In this document: positions 53,370 to 61,239 of the stretch, one piece after another
Layout of the letters: every line of letters begins with the position of its first letter
How positions within the stretch are numbered: the first letter of the stretch is position 1
Source: JAEHDI01 sp035455185
Lineage (GTDB): Bacteria; Acidobacteriota; Terriglobia; Bryobacterales; Bryobacteraceae
DNA: 63,545 nt
Direction of reading: 5' to 3'
NCBI GenBank assembly: GCA_035455185.1
Contig: DATIFQ010000546.1
Location: 1 to 63,545 of the forward strand
The notes under the pieces: generated by a model
Told to the model about the DNA's origin: nothing
The model's input: only the letters and a program-made list of their open reading frames with translations
Databases searched by the model: none
Made by a program: the position numbers and the translations under genes

Positions 53370-53655
53370 GACCTCACGATACCGCAATTCGGGAAGCTAG
53401 GCGAGGGCGGGATGGGTGTGGTCTCCAAGGCCACGGACACCCGCCCCAACCCGGTTTCAGACGGATTGGACACGACCCGATCACGCTTCGTGTATTGGAA
53501 CAGGGTCTAGTGCGGATTGTCGGAAGCAGTCCCGATCGTAAACCGGAACTGGCGAGGTCACCGACAGGGTGCCTCCCTCGGATGGAAGGTGGTTACTATA
53601 TGCCCAATTCGATCACGACAAATCGGACCTGATGCTGGTGGAGAACTTCCGGTAC
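53370..53655 (+). pseudogene. Relic of a PknB-type Ser/Thr kinase fused to a TolB-like propeller
   Basis: Two ends of a much larger gene survive. At 53391-53456 the translation GKLGEGGMGVVSKATDTRP is the glycine loop that opens PknB-type kinases. At 53566-53655, in another frame, SDGRWLLYAQFDHDKSD and LMLVENFR match the usual C-terminus of kinase-TolB/PD40 fusions in Acidobacteria. Roughly 2 kb of kinase and propeller sequence that should lie between is missing, the two parts are out of frame, and the first ends at TAG 53508. The relic fills the 376-nt space between the DinB-like gene and the metalloprotease-like gene. Confidence 0.65.
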
Positions 53656-53713
53656 GAAACACGGGGTACAGTCTGTCCCTCGCCAGTAAGGTACGACGTT
53701 CCGGCGCCAGCCT

Positions 53714-54364
53714 TCACTTCACCGCCGATGCTCGTTCCGAGAGCCGCGTCTGAATCAGCCGAGCTTGGTGGGGTGTAAAGAGAGGAAACTGACCTTGAGC
53801 CGCCCGCTGAAACACGGGAAGGCAGAATCCGTCGCTCATGATGCCGGCGTCCTTCGAGTGGCTGCCGGGGCCAAGCAGCAGGTGACCGACTTCGTGAACG
53901 AGAACAATGCCGAGAACCGTATGTTCCGGAACCCCTCTGCCCACGGCGGTGGTTCTTGCTTTCTCCGCGAAGACATAGGCGACCGACGGATGGACGGTCT
54001 CGCCATAGATCGAGTGGGGGCGCCCGAGCTGCTTGGCTTGAGCATTCCGTAGCACGTTGATAAAAAGCCCGCCTTGCTCTCGAATCGCTGTGCAAGTGAA
54101 ACCTCGGGCCGCGTCTTCGTGCGGGCGCGGGCACGCCATCCATTTCACCTTGACGCCAGCCCGCGACAGGATTCTAGCAGCGTCCTCTTCAGCGCGGGAC
54201 AGTACCTCGTGAGGCACTCCTGCGTAGTCGTACACGCCGACGGTCAATGTCGCGGACTGGCCGTGGAGCGGCTGCGTAACACTCCAGCATCCTGCGACAA
54301 GGATGAGTGCCGCCGGCACTCGGCCGGCGTTCGAACACACGTATTGCGTCCAGTTTCGGCACAT
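53714..54364 (-). CDS. Secreted HExGH metalloprotease-like protein, paralogue A
   Basis: A 216-residue exported protein. Signal peptide about 1-36 (ends QPLHGQ). The zinc-binding candidate is HEVGHLLLGPGSHS with His157, Glu158, His161 and a further His169, followed by GIMSDGF, comparable to the Met-turn of metzincins. The early part LTVGVYDYAGVP and EEDAARILSRAGVKVKWMAC is shared with the protein encoded at 60538-61239. Third-ligand spacing (HExxHx7H) differs from the classical HExxHxxGxxH, so activity is uncertain. GGGAGGGA precedes the ATG. No family name is known to me. Confidence 0.8.
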   Translation of the reverse strand: MCRNWTQYVCSNAGRVPAALILVAGCWSVTQPLHGQSATLTVGVYDYAGVPHEVLSRAEEDAARILSRAGVKVKWMACPRPHEDAARGFTCTAIREQGGLFINVLRNAQAKQLGRPHSIYGETVHPSVAYVFAEKARTTAVGRGVPEHTVLGIVLVHEVGHLLLGPGSHSKDAGIMSDGFCLPVFQRAAQGQFPLFTPHQARLIQTRLSERASAVK

Positions 54365-54421
54365 GGTTCCCTCCCGAACCCTCTAGCTGGACTGTCCGTT
54401 TCTGGCAGTTACACGTGAGCC

Positions 54422-54459
54422 ACTGGGAACGGGGCAGATATCCAGGCCGCGTTCCCAGT
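54422..54459. repeat. Perfect 10-bp inverted repeat between two secreted-protein genes
   Basis: ACTGGGAACG at 54422-54431 and CGTTCCCAGT at 54450-54459 are exact complements with an 18-base loop. It is 14 nt beyond the stop of the gene at 54474-55043 and upstream of the next gene's start. No T run follows on either strand, so it is either a Rho-independent-like hairpin lacking its tail, an mRNA-stabilising stem, or a protein-binding site. Confidence 0.6.
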
Positions 54460-54473
54460 CGTTGGGTGTGTCA

Positions 54474-55043
54474 TCACTTCTTGGGCCCGGAAGGGACGAC
54501 GAGGCCAAGCCATCTCATGATCAAGTCGATCTTCGTTCCCAAAGCGTCCACCTTCGCCTCTAGTTCCGCGTCCGCAGGGTCAAGCTTCTTCATCGTGACG
54601 ATGCCCCCGATATTCGGAGGAACAGTCGTGAGGCCCCACGCCAAGCGCTGGCCGTCGGCAAACACGTAGCCCGTCTCCTGAACCACCTCGCCAGTGGAAG
54701 GGATCCGGAAGACACAATTCCCTCTGCAGTCCGAGGTCACCGTGCACTGGACGTCTAAGAACTGCGTTACGTCCATCAAGGGGGCAGCGCCGTCTTTGCT
54801 CACTTCGATGTGTCCGAAATAGGTAGCTTTTCCTTCCTGGTCAAAAATGACGATGCCGCTTCCTGTTTGCGGCATGCCATTCGGAACGAGGTTTTCCTGC
54901 GGATAGATGTAGGACCACGCGCCTGTCAGAAGCTCCTGCTTGCACTCGAACTCCGCGTCGAGTTTCGGCGGTGTTGCAAGGCCGAGCAGCAGCGCGACTG
55001 CTACCGGTAAAGTGAAGAGCTGCAATATCCTGGTTCGTTTCAT
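54474..55043 (-). CDS. Secreted hypothetical protein, possibly lipocalin-like
   Basis: A 189-residue exported protein. Signal peptide about 1-31. The body is beta-rich with ELLTGAWSYIYPQEN, GSGIVIFDQEGKATYFGHIEV, and four cysteines around CTVTSDCRGNC; such a pattern (tolerance-type GxW opening and repeated antiparallel strands) resembles small lipocalin-like domains. The C-terminal helix DAELEAKVDALGTKIDLIM could be a coiled coil. ATG 55043 follows AGGAGAG. It is divergent from the wHTH-TPR regulator gene and shares the duplicated intergenic segment with it, so that regulator may control it. No family recognised. Confidence 0.75.
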   Translation of the reverse strand: MKRTRILQLFTLPVAVALLLGLATPPKLDAEFECKQELLTGAWSYIYPQENLVPNGMPQTGSGIVIFDQEGKATYFGHIEVSKDGAAPLMDVTQFLDVQCTVTSDCRGNCVFRIPSTGEVVQETGYVFADGQRLAWGLTTVPPNIGGIVTMKKLDPADAELEAKVDALGTKIDLIMRWLGLVVPSGPKK

Positions 55044-55094
55044 TGTGATCGCTCTCCTTGAAATCGGGTTCATCATAGGCATTCCCCCGGCCGG

Positions 55095-55345
55095 GGCTCT
55101 GGAGTACAATCAGGCTCGGAGACGCTTAGCCGGATACCGGAGCCTGCGACCGGCGAGTTTCAGCCGCAACATACCCCGCAACCGGCCCGGAAGTCCCGAA
55201 GAAGTTCCGAAAGAGTTCCGAAGAAGTTATGAAAGAGCCTGTTCCAAAGTCGGCCAGGCATTTCTACAGCTTTGGCGCGTTTCGGCTGTACGCGACGGAG
55301 CGGGAACTCTTTCGGGGAAGCAAACCGGTTACGCTGCCGCCGAAG
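55095..55345. repeat. 251-bp duplicated segment, copy 1
   Basis: This segment and 58272-58522 align over 251 bases without any gap. It spans a TACAAT box (55105-55110), the leader, three 11-bp repeats and the first 39 codons of a winged-helix gene. The copies differ mainly by scattered base changes. It ends at the CCGAAG where the second copy changes into SpoIIE sequence. Confidence 0.85.
55192..55228 (+). repeat. Three 11-bp direct repeats abutting a winged-helix gene start
   Basis: Units are AGTCCCGAAGA (55192-55202), AGTTCCGAAAG (55203-55213) and AGTTCCGAAGA (55214-55224), plus AGTT directly before the ATG at 55229. An 11-bp period equals about one helical turn and is the spacing of PhoB/OmpR-type half sites, so these may bind the winged-helix product itself. 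The repeats also provide the purine-rich GAAGAAG near the start codon. Confidence 0.75.
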
Positions 55346-57079
55346 ACCTGCGACACGCTCCTGCTGCTGCTCCGCCGGCACGGCCACGTGGTGGACAAGG
55401 ACGAGCTAATCAGAACGCTCTGGCCGGACACCTTCGTCGAGGAGGACAACCTGGTGCAGCAGGTGTCGCACCTGCGGAAGGCGCTGGGGGAGAGGCCGGA
55501 CGGAGGGCCTTACGTCGAGACTGTTGCGAGGCGGGGTTATCGTTTTGCCGCGCTAGTCGAGGAGTCCTGGGAGGAACCGGCGATTGCGGGTAGGCGCCGC
55601 GTGCCCTTACTGTTCTGGACTATTGCCGTCCCTATCCTGACGGCGATCGCAGCAGCGATCCTTCTCCTCCTGAACGTCGCGGGCCTACGAGACCGGCTGC
55701 TGCCCAAGCCAACGAATCCACGAATCACCTCCATCGCCGTGTTGCCGCTCGAGAATCTCTCGCACGATCCCGAGCAGGAATACTTCGCCGACGGTCTGAC
55801 CGAGGAACTGATCACAACCCTTGGTAAGATCAGCGCGCTGCGGGTGATTTCGCGAACGTCGGTGATGCGGTACAAACGGACGAAGAAGCCCCTTCCCGAA
55901 ATCGCCCGCGAATTGAATGTGGACGCCGTGATCGAAGGCACGCTGCTGCAATCCGGCGGCCGCGTGCGCATCACTGCCAACCTGCTGCACGCGCCTACCG
56001 ATCGGCACCTATGGGCCGAGACGTACGAGCGCGACCTGGGTGACATCCTGACGTTGCAGCGGGAGCTCGCCCGCACCGTCGCCAAAGAGATTCGCGCAAC
56101 GCTTTCCCCGGAGGAGCAGGTGCACCTTAGCCGCTCCCGCCGGCTCAATCCGGAGGCTCACGAGCTTTACCTGAAGGGTCAATACCACTACTACAAGTGG
56201 AGAAGCGCGGAATTTGCAAAGGCGGTTACTTACTTTGAGAAGGCGGCCGAGGCCGATCCCAATTTTGCACAGGCTTATCTCGGACTGGCGAAGACTTACG
56301 GGTGGCAGTGGATGCAGGGTTCTCTGCCGCCCAAAGAGGCCTACCCCAAATTCAGTGCCGCGCTAAAGAGGGCAATGGAGATTGATGACACGCTTCCCGA
56401 AGCGCACTATGTACTGGCCGTGAGTGCGTGGTATTTCTACTGGAACTGGACCCAGGCGGAAGCGGAGTTCAAGCGCGCACTGGCGCTCAATCCGAACCTG
56501 GAGGAGGCTCGCTTTGAATACGGCTGGTTCTTAACAACGCTCGGTCGCTTCACGGAAGGCATCGCCGAGGCCAGGCGTGCCGTCGAGGGCGATCCCCTGT
56601 CGTTCTCAGCCAATCTGGCCTTGGGTTCAGTCTATGTCTTCGCCCGCCAGTACGACAGAGCCCTGGCACAGCATCTCAAGACCATCGAGCTTGATCCCAA
56701 CGATCCCCGCGGATACGAGTTCCTCGCCGGTGCGTATGCGGCTCTGGGGCTGTACGATGAATCGCTCAAAGCCCGTGAAAAGCAGATGACGCTGGCAGGT
56801 GCCAAGCCCGAAGACGTGGCCGCGATGGGCGAGTCATACCGATCTTCCGGATTTGCCGGTTACTTGCGGTGGAGACTGGAGAGGGTAAAGCATCCCTACG
56901 AGCGGGCGATGATCCAGGCGCAACTGGGACTGAAGGACGAGGCCTTCGCGAACCTGGAAAAGTGCTACCGCGAACACTGGTGGGCAATGGTTCAGCTAAA
57001 GTCCCTCCCAAGTTGGGACCCGCTGCGCTCCGATCCGCGTTTCCAGGACCTGCTGCGCCGCATGAATTTTCCGCCGTGA
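55229..57079 (+). CDS. Winged-helix regulator with transmembrane segment, TolB-N-like domain and TPR repeats
   Basis: A 616-residue CadC-like protein. Residues 12-108 are an OmpR/PhoB-type winged helix (YSFGAFRLYATERELFR, VDKDELIRTLWPDTFVEEDNL, YVETVARRGYRF). One transmembrane helix is at about 128-150. Residues 168-285 form the TolB-N-like domain (SIAVLPLENLSHDPEQEYFA, LTEELITTLGKI, AVIEGTLLQSGGRVRI). From 310 there are about seven TPR repeats. It probably senses an extracytoplasmic signal and regulates the divergent secreted-protein gene or itself. The start ATG directly follows the 11-bp repeats. A decayed paralogue is at 58406. Confidence 0.9.
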   Translation: MKEPVPKSARHFYSFGAFRLYATERELFRGSKPVTLPPKTCDTLLLLLRRHGHVVDKDELIRTLWPDTFVEEDNLVQQVSHLRKALGERPDGGPYVETVARRGYRFAALVEESWEEPAIAGRRRVPLLFWTIAVPILTAIAAAILLLLNVAGLRDRLLPKPTNPRITSIAVLPLENLSHDPEQEYFADGLTEELITTLGKISALRVISRTSVMRYKRTKKPLPEIARELNVDAVIEGTLLQSGGRVRITANLLHAPTDRHLWAETYERDLGDILTLQRELARTVAKEIRATLSPEEQVHLSRSRRLNPEAHELYLKGQYHYYKWRSAEFAKAVTYFEKAAEADPNFAQAYLGLAKTYGWQWMQGSLPPKEAYPKFSAALKRAMEIDDTLPEAHYVLAVSAWYFYWNWTQAEAEFKRALALNPNLEEARFEYGWFLTTLGRFTEGIAEARRAVEGDPLSFSANLALGSVYVFARQYDRALAQHLKTIELDPNDPRGYEFLAGAYAALGLYDESLKAREKQMTLAGAKPEDVAAMGESYRSSGFAGYLRWRLERVKHPYERAMIQAQLGLKDEAFANLEKCYREHWWAMVQLKSLPSWDPLRSDPRFQDLLRRMNFPP

Positions 57080-57129
57080 GCCGTCCGGGTCGGCGCTCAC
57101 CACAGCAGGAGGGCGTGTAAGGCCGAACG

Positions 57130-57192
57130 TTCCGCTACACGCGGGTGGCCATCGGCGAGGCCGATCTAATGCTGGTGGAGAACTTCCGCTGA
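57130..57192 (+). pseudogene. C-terminal relic of a kinase-TolB/PD40 gene
   Basis: About 20 codons in one frame end in EADLMLVENFR and a TGA at 57190-57192. This is the same terminal motif as in the relic at 53370-53655 and is typical of the C-terminus of TolB/PD40 fusions. No other part of such a gene is present nearby; it lies between the TPR regulator and the HAF-repeat gene. Confidence 0.5.
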
Positions 57193-57287
57193 GTGCTTCG
57201 CAGCGTACGCACTTGGCTTCGACGAGATTCCTGGTGGAAGCCGAAGTGGGCGCAGACACTTCGAGCACCGCCTGCGCCCGCTTTTTT

Positions 57288-58247
57288 CTACTCCAGTCCC
57301 TCGCGGCTCACCAGGAAGCCATGCAGGGCGCCGGAACTCTCGAAGTAAAACCCGACTATCCACCCGTTGGCACTGATCCCAAACGGGTACGTTTCGACTG
57401 CGTCCGGGTAATCGAACAAGGTATAGTTCCCTTCGCTGAGCAGAAACCCGTGCACTATCCAATCTGGAGTTGTGTAGTCCCCCACGATCTGGCCACCCGG
57501 GTTAATCGCATTGGCGGACGTGCCGATAGCGCCCGGGACATCAATCGCGGTGAAGGTGCCATCGTAGCGGCGCAGGAAACCGTGAAAGGGTCCGTTGTAC
57601 CCGAACTCGGAGTAGAGCCCCACGATGTCACCGTCCGGATTGATCCCGCGGGCGTTCGTGAGAGTAGCGCCAAGCGGGGTTGCATCAACTGTCGTGAAGA
57701 CACCGTGACTCCACAGAAATCCATGTTCGCTGTAGTTCTCGTAGTCCGGCAGGTCATAAGCCGCATAGAAGCCCACGATGTCACCGTTTTCATTGATATC
57801 CATTGGAATGGTCTCGCACGTCGTTGCGGGGCACTGGCCGGGAGGAGGATCGATCCAGATGACCTTGCCTTTTCTGAGCAGGAATCCATGAGAATAGACT
57901 GGCAAGAACTTCGCCGGGTCTGATGTTTGGCCCACGACATCCCCTCGAGAGTTGGTCCCCCGAACGTCCACTCTTCGGCCGAAGGCGGTATGGGAGATAT
58001 CACGGAATCCATCCGGAGTGAGGAGATACCCACGGGTTTGCCAGCCCGCGGGGCCCCATTTGTAAGTCCCCACGACCGCGCCCGAGGGGGTGCTATGCCG
58101 GGCAAGGGTCCAGACGGCTCCGGGGACGTCAATGGATACGAATGTCCAGGAGTCCGCTGGCGTCGCAGGCGTCACACCGAACATCAAGAAGAATGCAACC
58201 ATGGCCGTCACGGAGACTGACGGCCAAGCGTTTGTCCTCTTTTTCAT
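57288..58247 (-). CDS. Secreted HAF-repeat protein
   Basis: A 319-residue exported protein with signal peptide about 1-30. It contains seven to eight repeats of about 35-45 residues with the core GINxxGDIVGxYxxxxGxxHGFLxxxG, for example INENGDIVGFYAAY, INPDGDIVGLYSEF, INPGGQIVGDYTTP and ISANGWIVGFYFES, which define the extracellular HAF repeat family (TIGR02913-type). Function unknown. ATG 58247 follows AAGGAGG. It is divergent from copy 2 of the duplicated leader, mirroring the secreted-protein gene beside copy 1. Confidence 0.87.
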   Translation of the reverse strand: MKKRTNAWPSVSVTAMVAFFLMFGVTPATPADSWTFVSIDVPGAVWTLARHSTPSGAVVGTYKWGPAGWQTRGYLLTPDGFRDISHTAFGRRVDVRGTNSRGDVVGQTSDPAKFLPVYSHGFLLRKGKVIWIDPPPGQCPATTCETIPMDINENGDIVGFYAAYDLPDYENYSEHGFLWSHGVFTTVDATPLGATLTNARGINPDGDIVGLYSEFGYNGPFHGFLRRYDGTFTAIDVPGAIGTSANAINPGGQIVGDYTTPDWIVHGFLLSEGNYTLFDYPDAVETYPFGISANGWIVGFYFESSGALHGFLVSREGLE

Positions 58248-58271
58248 CGCTAGCCTCCTTCCCGCCGGTCT

Positions 58272-58522
58272 GGCTCCGGAGTACAATCAAGCTCGGAGAC
58301 GCTGAGCCGGATGGCGGAGCATGCGGCCGGCGTGGTTCAGCCGCAAGATACCCCGCATCCGGCCCGGAAGTCCCGAAGAAGTCCCGAAGAAGTTCCGAAA
58401 AAGTTATGAAAGAGCCTGTTTCAAAGTCGGCCAGGCATTTCTACAGCTTTGGCGCGTTCAGGCTGTATGTGATGGAGCGGGAACTCTTTCGGGGAGGCGA
58501 GCCGGTTACGCTGCGGCCGAAG
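58272..58522. repeat. 251-bp duplicated segment, copy 2
   Basis: This is the gapless second copy of 55095-55345. It contains TACAAT at 58282-58287, the leader, three 11-bp repeats and the first 39 codons of a winged-helix gene. Homology stops at CCGAAG, after which SpoIIE-like sequence begins. Confidence 0.85.
58369..58405 (+). repeat. Three 11-bp direct repeats, second copy
   Basis: Units are AGTCCCGAAGA (58369-58379), AGTCCCGAAGA (58380-58390) and AGTTCCGAAAA (58391-58401), then AGTT and ATG at 58406. Number, phase and distance to the start codon equal those of the first copy although individual bases differ, which suggests selection on the pattern before the downstream gene decayed. Confidence 0.75.
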
Positions 58523-59089
58523 ATCGACGTAAGCGGCCACGGAGTTCAGGCCGCTCTCTCACTTCCATGCTGCTGAAGGCGAACTTTCAGGAGGCTGCGG
58601 AGTCGGCTCAGGAGCCCCACGGGTTCCTGGAGAAGATGAATGGAGTCCTCCACCGGTTCCTTCCCAGCGGCATGTTCGTGGCCGCTACCTTTCTGTGGTT
58701 CGAGCACGGGCAGCCGGTGGTCCGGCTGTCCAACGCCGGGCTCCCGTATCCTTATCGTGCTTCGAAGCGGCGAGCAGAGGTTAGATGAAATCCCTTCTCA
58801 GGGTGTTCCTTTGGGTCTGTTCGCCGGCGAAGGCCTGATACCCTATGAGACTCGCGAAGTACACCTTGGGAAGCGCGATCTATTAATGGTTGCTTCTGAC
58901 GGCTTGGGGGACATCAGGAATCGCAGCGGGGAGTTCTTTCAGGATTCACAACTGCGCCCTACACCGACCGAGCTTAGCGGCAGGGATGTGGACAGCTTCC
59001 TGGAGCACCTTGTCCGCAGCGCGACAACGTTCAGCGGCGGCCAGCCGCTGTTGGATGATATTACAGTTGTAGCCGTGACGCGCACGTGA
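58406..59089 (+). pseudogene. Chimeric pseudogene: winged-helix N-terminus joined to a SpoIIE-type phosphatase domain
   Basis: The first 39 codons copy the winged helix of the 616-residue regulator (SARHFYSFGAFRLYVMEREL). After RPK the reading changes to DVSGHGVQAAL, the entry of a PP2C-like SpoIIE domain. A one-base loss near 58560 shifts the frame (next SMLLKANFQEAAES, LSNAGLPYPY) and another shift near 58750 restores it (GVPLGLFAGEGLI, KRDLLMVASDGLGDIRN, PLLDDITVVAV). If both shifts were absent the chimera would be a continuous frame of about 227 codons. It lacks a complete DNA-binding domain. Sequencing error at both sites is the alternative. Confidence 0.75.
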
Positions 59090-59142
59090 AAACAAGGTGG
59101 TGTAGGACTCCCGTCCTGCGACCGCACATAGGAGAGGAGGGC

Positions 59143-59700
59143 ATGGCCGTGCATGTCTGCCCTTGGTGGATCGGTTACTTACTGGCTTGCCCGTTGCGCA
59201 GGTATTCGCAAGATCCGGAGAAGATCCTGGGACCCTATGTGCGCGAGGGTATGACCGTGCTCGAGCCCGGCCCCGGCATGGGCTTCTTCACCCTCGAGGC
59301 CGCCCGCAGGGTAGGCGGTTCCGGTCGCGTCATCGCGGTGGAGATACAACCGAAGATGCTCCACCGGCTCAAGCGCCGCGCTGAGAAGGCCGGTCTTCGC
59401 GAACGTTTGGATGCCCGGCTGGCGATGCCCGAGTCGATGAACCTGACCGGCCTGGACGGTCAAGTGGACTTTGCGTTTGCCTTTGCCGTCGTGCACGAAA
59501 TGCCCGGCACGGACTCGTTCTTTCTTCAGACCGCCCGGTGTTTGAAGCCGGACGGCTCACTGCTGCTGGCTGAGCCTAGGGGTCACGTCAAAGCCGAGGG
59601 GTTCGAGAAGGAGTTGGCGGCTGCCGCGCGAGCCGGCTTCAGTCTGGTCGAACGCCCGGTCATTCCACGCAGCCATGCAGCCTTGTTGAAGAAAGGCTGA
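59143..59700 (+). CDS. Class I SAM-dependent methyltransferase
   Basis: A 185-residue cytoplasmic methyltransferase. Motif I is VLEPGPGMGFFTLEAARRVG (about 41-60), motif II VIAVEIQPKML, motif III/IV VDFAFAFAVVHEM, and motif V LKPDGSLLLAEPRGH. The substrate cannot be told from the sequence. ATG 59143 follows GGAGAGGAGGG; an upstream in-frame ATG at 59086 lies at the end of the SpoIIE relic and was not chosen. It is convergent with an isoprenylcysteine methyltransferase-like gene. Confidence 0.88.
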   Translation: MAVHVCPWWIGYLLACPLRRYSQDPEKILGPYVREGMTVLEPGPGMGFFTLEAARRVGGSGRVIAVEIQPKMLHRLKRRAEKAGLRERLDARLAMPESMNLTGLDGQVDFAFAFAVVHEMPGTDSFFLQTARCLKPDGSLLLAEPRGHVKAEGFEKELAAAARAGFSLVERPVIPRSHAALLKKG

Positions 59701-59730
59701 TAAGAGGTTCCGGCGCAATCTCTCAACCGA

Positions 59731-60459
59731 CTACCACAGCACCGGCACAAGCCGGCTGGGCACTCGCTGCGCGTATTCCCGATAACCTTCCAATTCAGCG
59801 CGCAGGGTTCGATCTTCGAGAGACGTGCGGATCACCAGCACAGCCGCGGTAAACGCTGCTGGAATCACAGCGAGCCACGAGCCGAGCGCGACCGGTGAGG
59901 CGATCGTGAACGCGAGCGCGCCACAGTAGCCCGGATGCCGCACATAGCGGTACGGCCCGCCGTCAATCACCCGATGGCCGCGTTCCTCCTGGATGCGGAC
60001 CGTGGCCGAGAAGAAGGGGTTCGTCACCATTGCCCAAAACGTGACGAGACTACCCAGCGTGCACACAGCGAATGCCGCGGCGCTCCACCCGATCGATACG
60101 GCCGGCGGCCAATGGACGCGCACGTCCCAGGCGGCCACGCACCAGATTGCTAGAGGTCCGACAATGGCCACGACCGGTACAAGGACCTTGTCCCAAGGCT
60201 TGGTGCCCTTCCGAATTCGGGACCGCTCCGCCAGCAAGTCCGGGCTTACCCGGTGGAGTACGACACCAACAACCACCTGAATTCCCAACGTCAACGCGAC
60301 ATAGAACCAGGCCCGTAACCAGTCCGCTCGCCCCGAAACCAGCCTCAGAACAGACGCCAGAACCAGTCCCATGACGCAGTACCTGATGAGCGAGCTTCTG
60401 AGCGAAGGCGGACGCCCGGTTGGAGACATGGTGTCAGCCGCGCCGCGTGCGCTGTTCAC
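59731..60459 (-). CDS. Isoprenylcysteine carboxyl methyltransferase-like membrane protein
   Basis: A 242-residue membrane protein with about five to six transmembrane segments. The C-terminal signature GGPYRYVRHPGYCGAL, then LRAELEGYREYAQRVPSRL, is shared by isoprenylcysteine carboxyl methyltransferase (ICMT) and phospholipid methyltransferase families (PEMT). Bacterial members have unknown or varied substrates. The start is GTG 60459, supported by AGGAGG at eight bases. The gene is convergent with the SAM methyltransferase and follows the gene at 60538 by 78 nt on the same strand. Confidence 0.87.
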   Translation of the reverse strand: MNSARGAADTMSPTGRPPSLRSSLIRYCVMGLVLASVLRLVSGRADWLRAWFYVALTLGIQVVVGVVLHRVSPDLLAERSRIRKGTKPWDKVLVPVVAIVGPLAIWCVAAWDVRVHWPPAVSIGWSAAAFAVCTLGSLVTFWAMVTNPFFSATVRIQEERGHRVIDGGPYRYVRHPGYCGALAFTIASPVALGSWLAVIPAAFTAAVLVIRTSLEDRTLRAELEGYREYAQRVPSRLVPVLW

Positions 60460-60537
60460 GATTCCGACCTCCTGAATGATTATCGCGAATCGTCGGCGTC
60501 ATCTCGCCGGCGCGTGTAGCGAGTACCGTTCTTCCCG

Positions 60538-61239
60538 TCAGTGTGTAATTGGAAGCCCGGAGCCGCAGAAATTGGAGGCTTTAGGCTCAATCGCAGCTTG
60601 CTCCGCGTGGATCCGCTCCGCCAGCCGGGCGCCCATCTGGTCAGCCTGCCGCTGGTTAAAGAGCAGTTTGTGCTGGGCTGCGTATGACAGATCGTGTGGG
60701 TCCCATTCCCTGCTCATAATGCCGGCGGAGGAATGGCCGCCATCGGCCAGTAACAGATGCCCGATTTCGTGGGCGAAAAGGTGCCCCAGATACAAACCCT
60801 GGAAGACCTGCAGCCCTTTCGCCAGCTCTTCCACGCGGCGCCAAAAGATCGAAACAACGACCCCAAATCCCCTGGCAGGCACCAGAGAATAAGCGCACGC
60901 ACCCGGAGGAAGCCCCGCGAGCTTGATTCTCGCGACGGGAAGGATCCGGATGTTGAGGCGCACGGGGCCGGGAGCCTCCTGGCACTCCGGATGCTGATCC
61001 GAGGAGCAGTCCTGCCACCGGCTGGCAATTCCCGCACGGCCCAGGATTCTGGCGGCCTCCCGCTGAGCCGTCATGACGACTTCCAGAGGCGCGTCGGCGT
61101 AGTTGTAGATGCGAATGATGATTTCCGGGGCGGGTTCTGCCCGCGTGCCGCCGGCGAAGAGCGTTCTGTGCGAAGCCCCGCCCAACAGCGCCGCCAAAGC
61201 CGAATTACAGAGCAAAGAGCTTCTGACTAATCGGTTCAG
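60538..61239 (-). CDS. Secreted HExGH metalloprotease-like protein, paralogue B, probable CTG start
   Basis: A 233-residue exported paralogue of the protein at 53714-54364. Zinc-site candidate HEIGHLLLADGGHS is followed by GIMSREW. The only upstream ATG (61431) would add 64 residues unlike a leader. CTG 61239 is preceded by GGAGGT at seven bases and gives a signal-like N-terminus (NRLVRSSLLCNSALAALLGG). With that start the IYNYA/VYDYA block falls at residues 44-48 and HExGH at 157-161 in both paralogues, which strongly supports CTG. Function unknown; four extra cysteines flank the centre. Confidence 0.8.
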   Translation of the reverse strand: MNRLVRSSLLCNSALAALLGGASHRTLFAGGTRAEPAPEIIIRIYNYADAPLEVVMTAQREAARILGRAGIASRWQDCSSDQHPECQEAPGPVRLNIRILPVARIKLAGLPPGACAYSLVPARGFGVVVSIFWRRVEELAKGLQVFQGLYLGHLFAHEIGHLLLADGGHSSAGIMSREWDPHDLSYAAQHKLLFNQRQADQMGARLAERIHAEQAAIEPKASNFCGSGLPITH

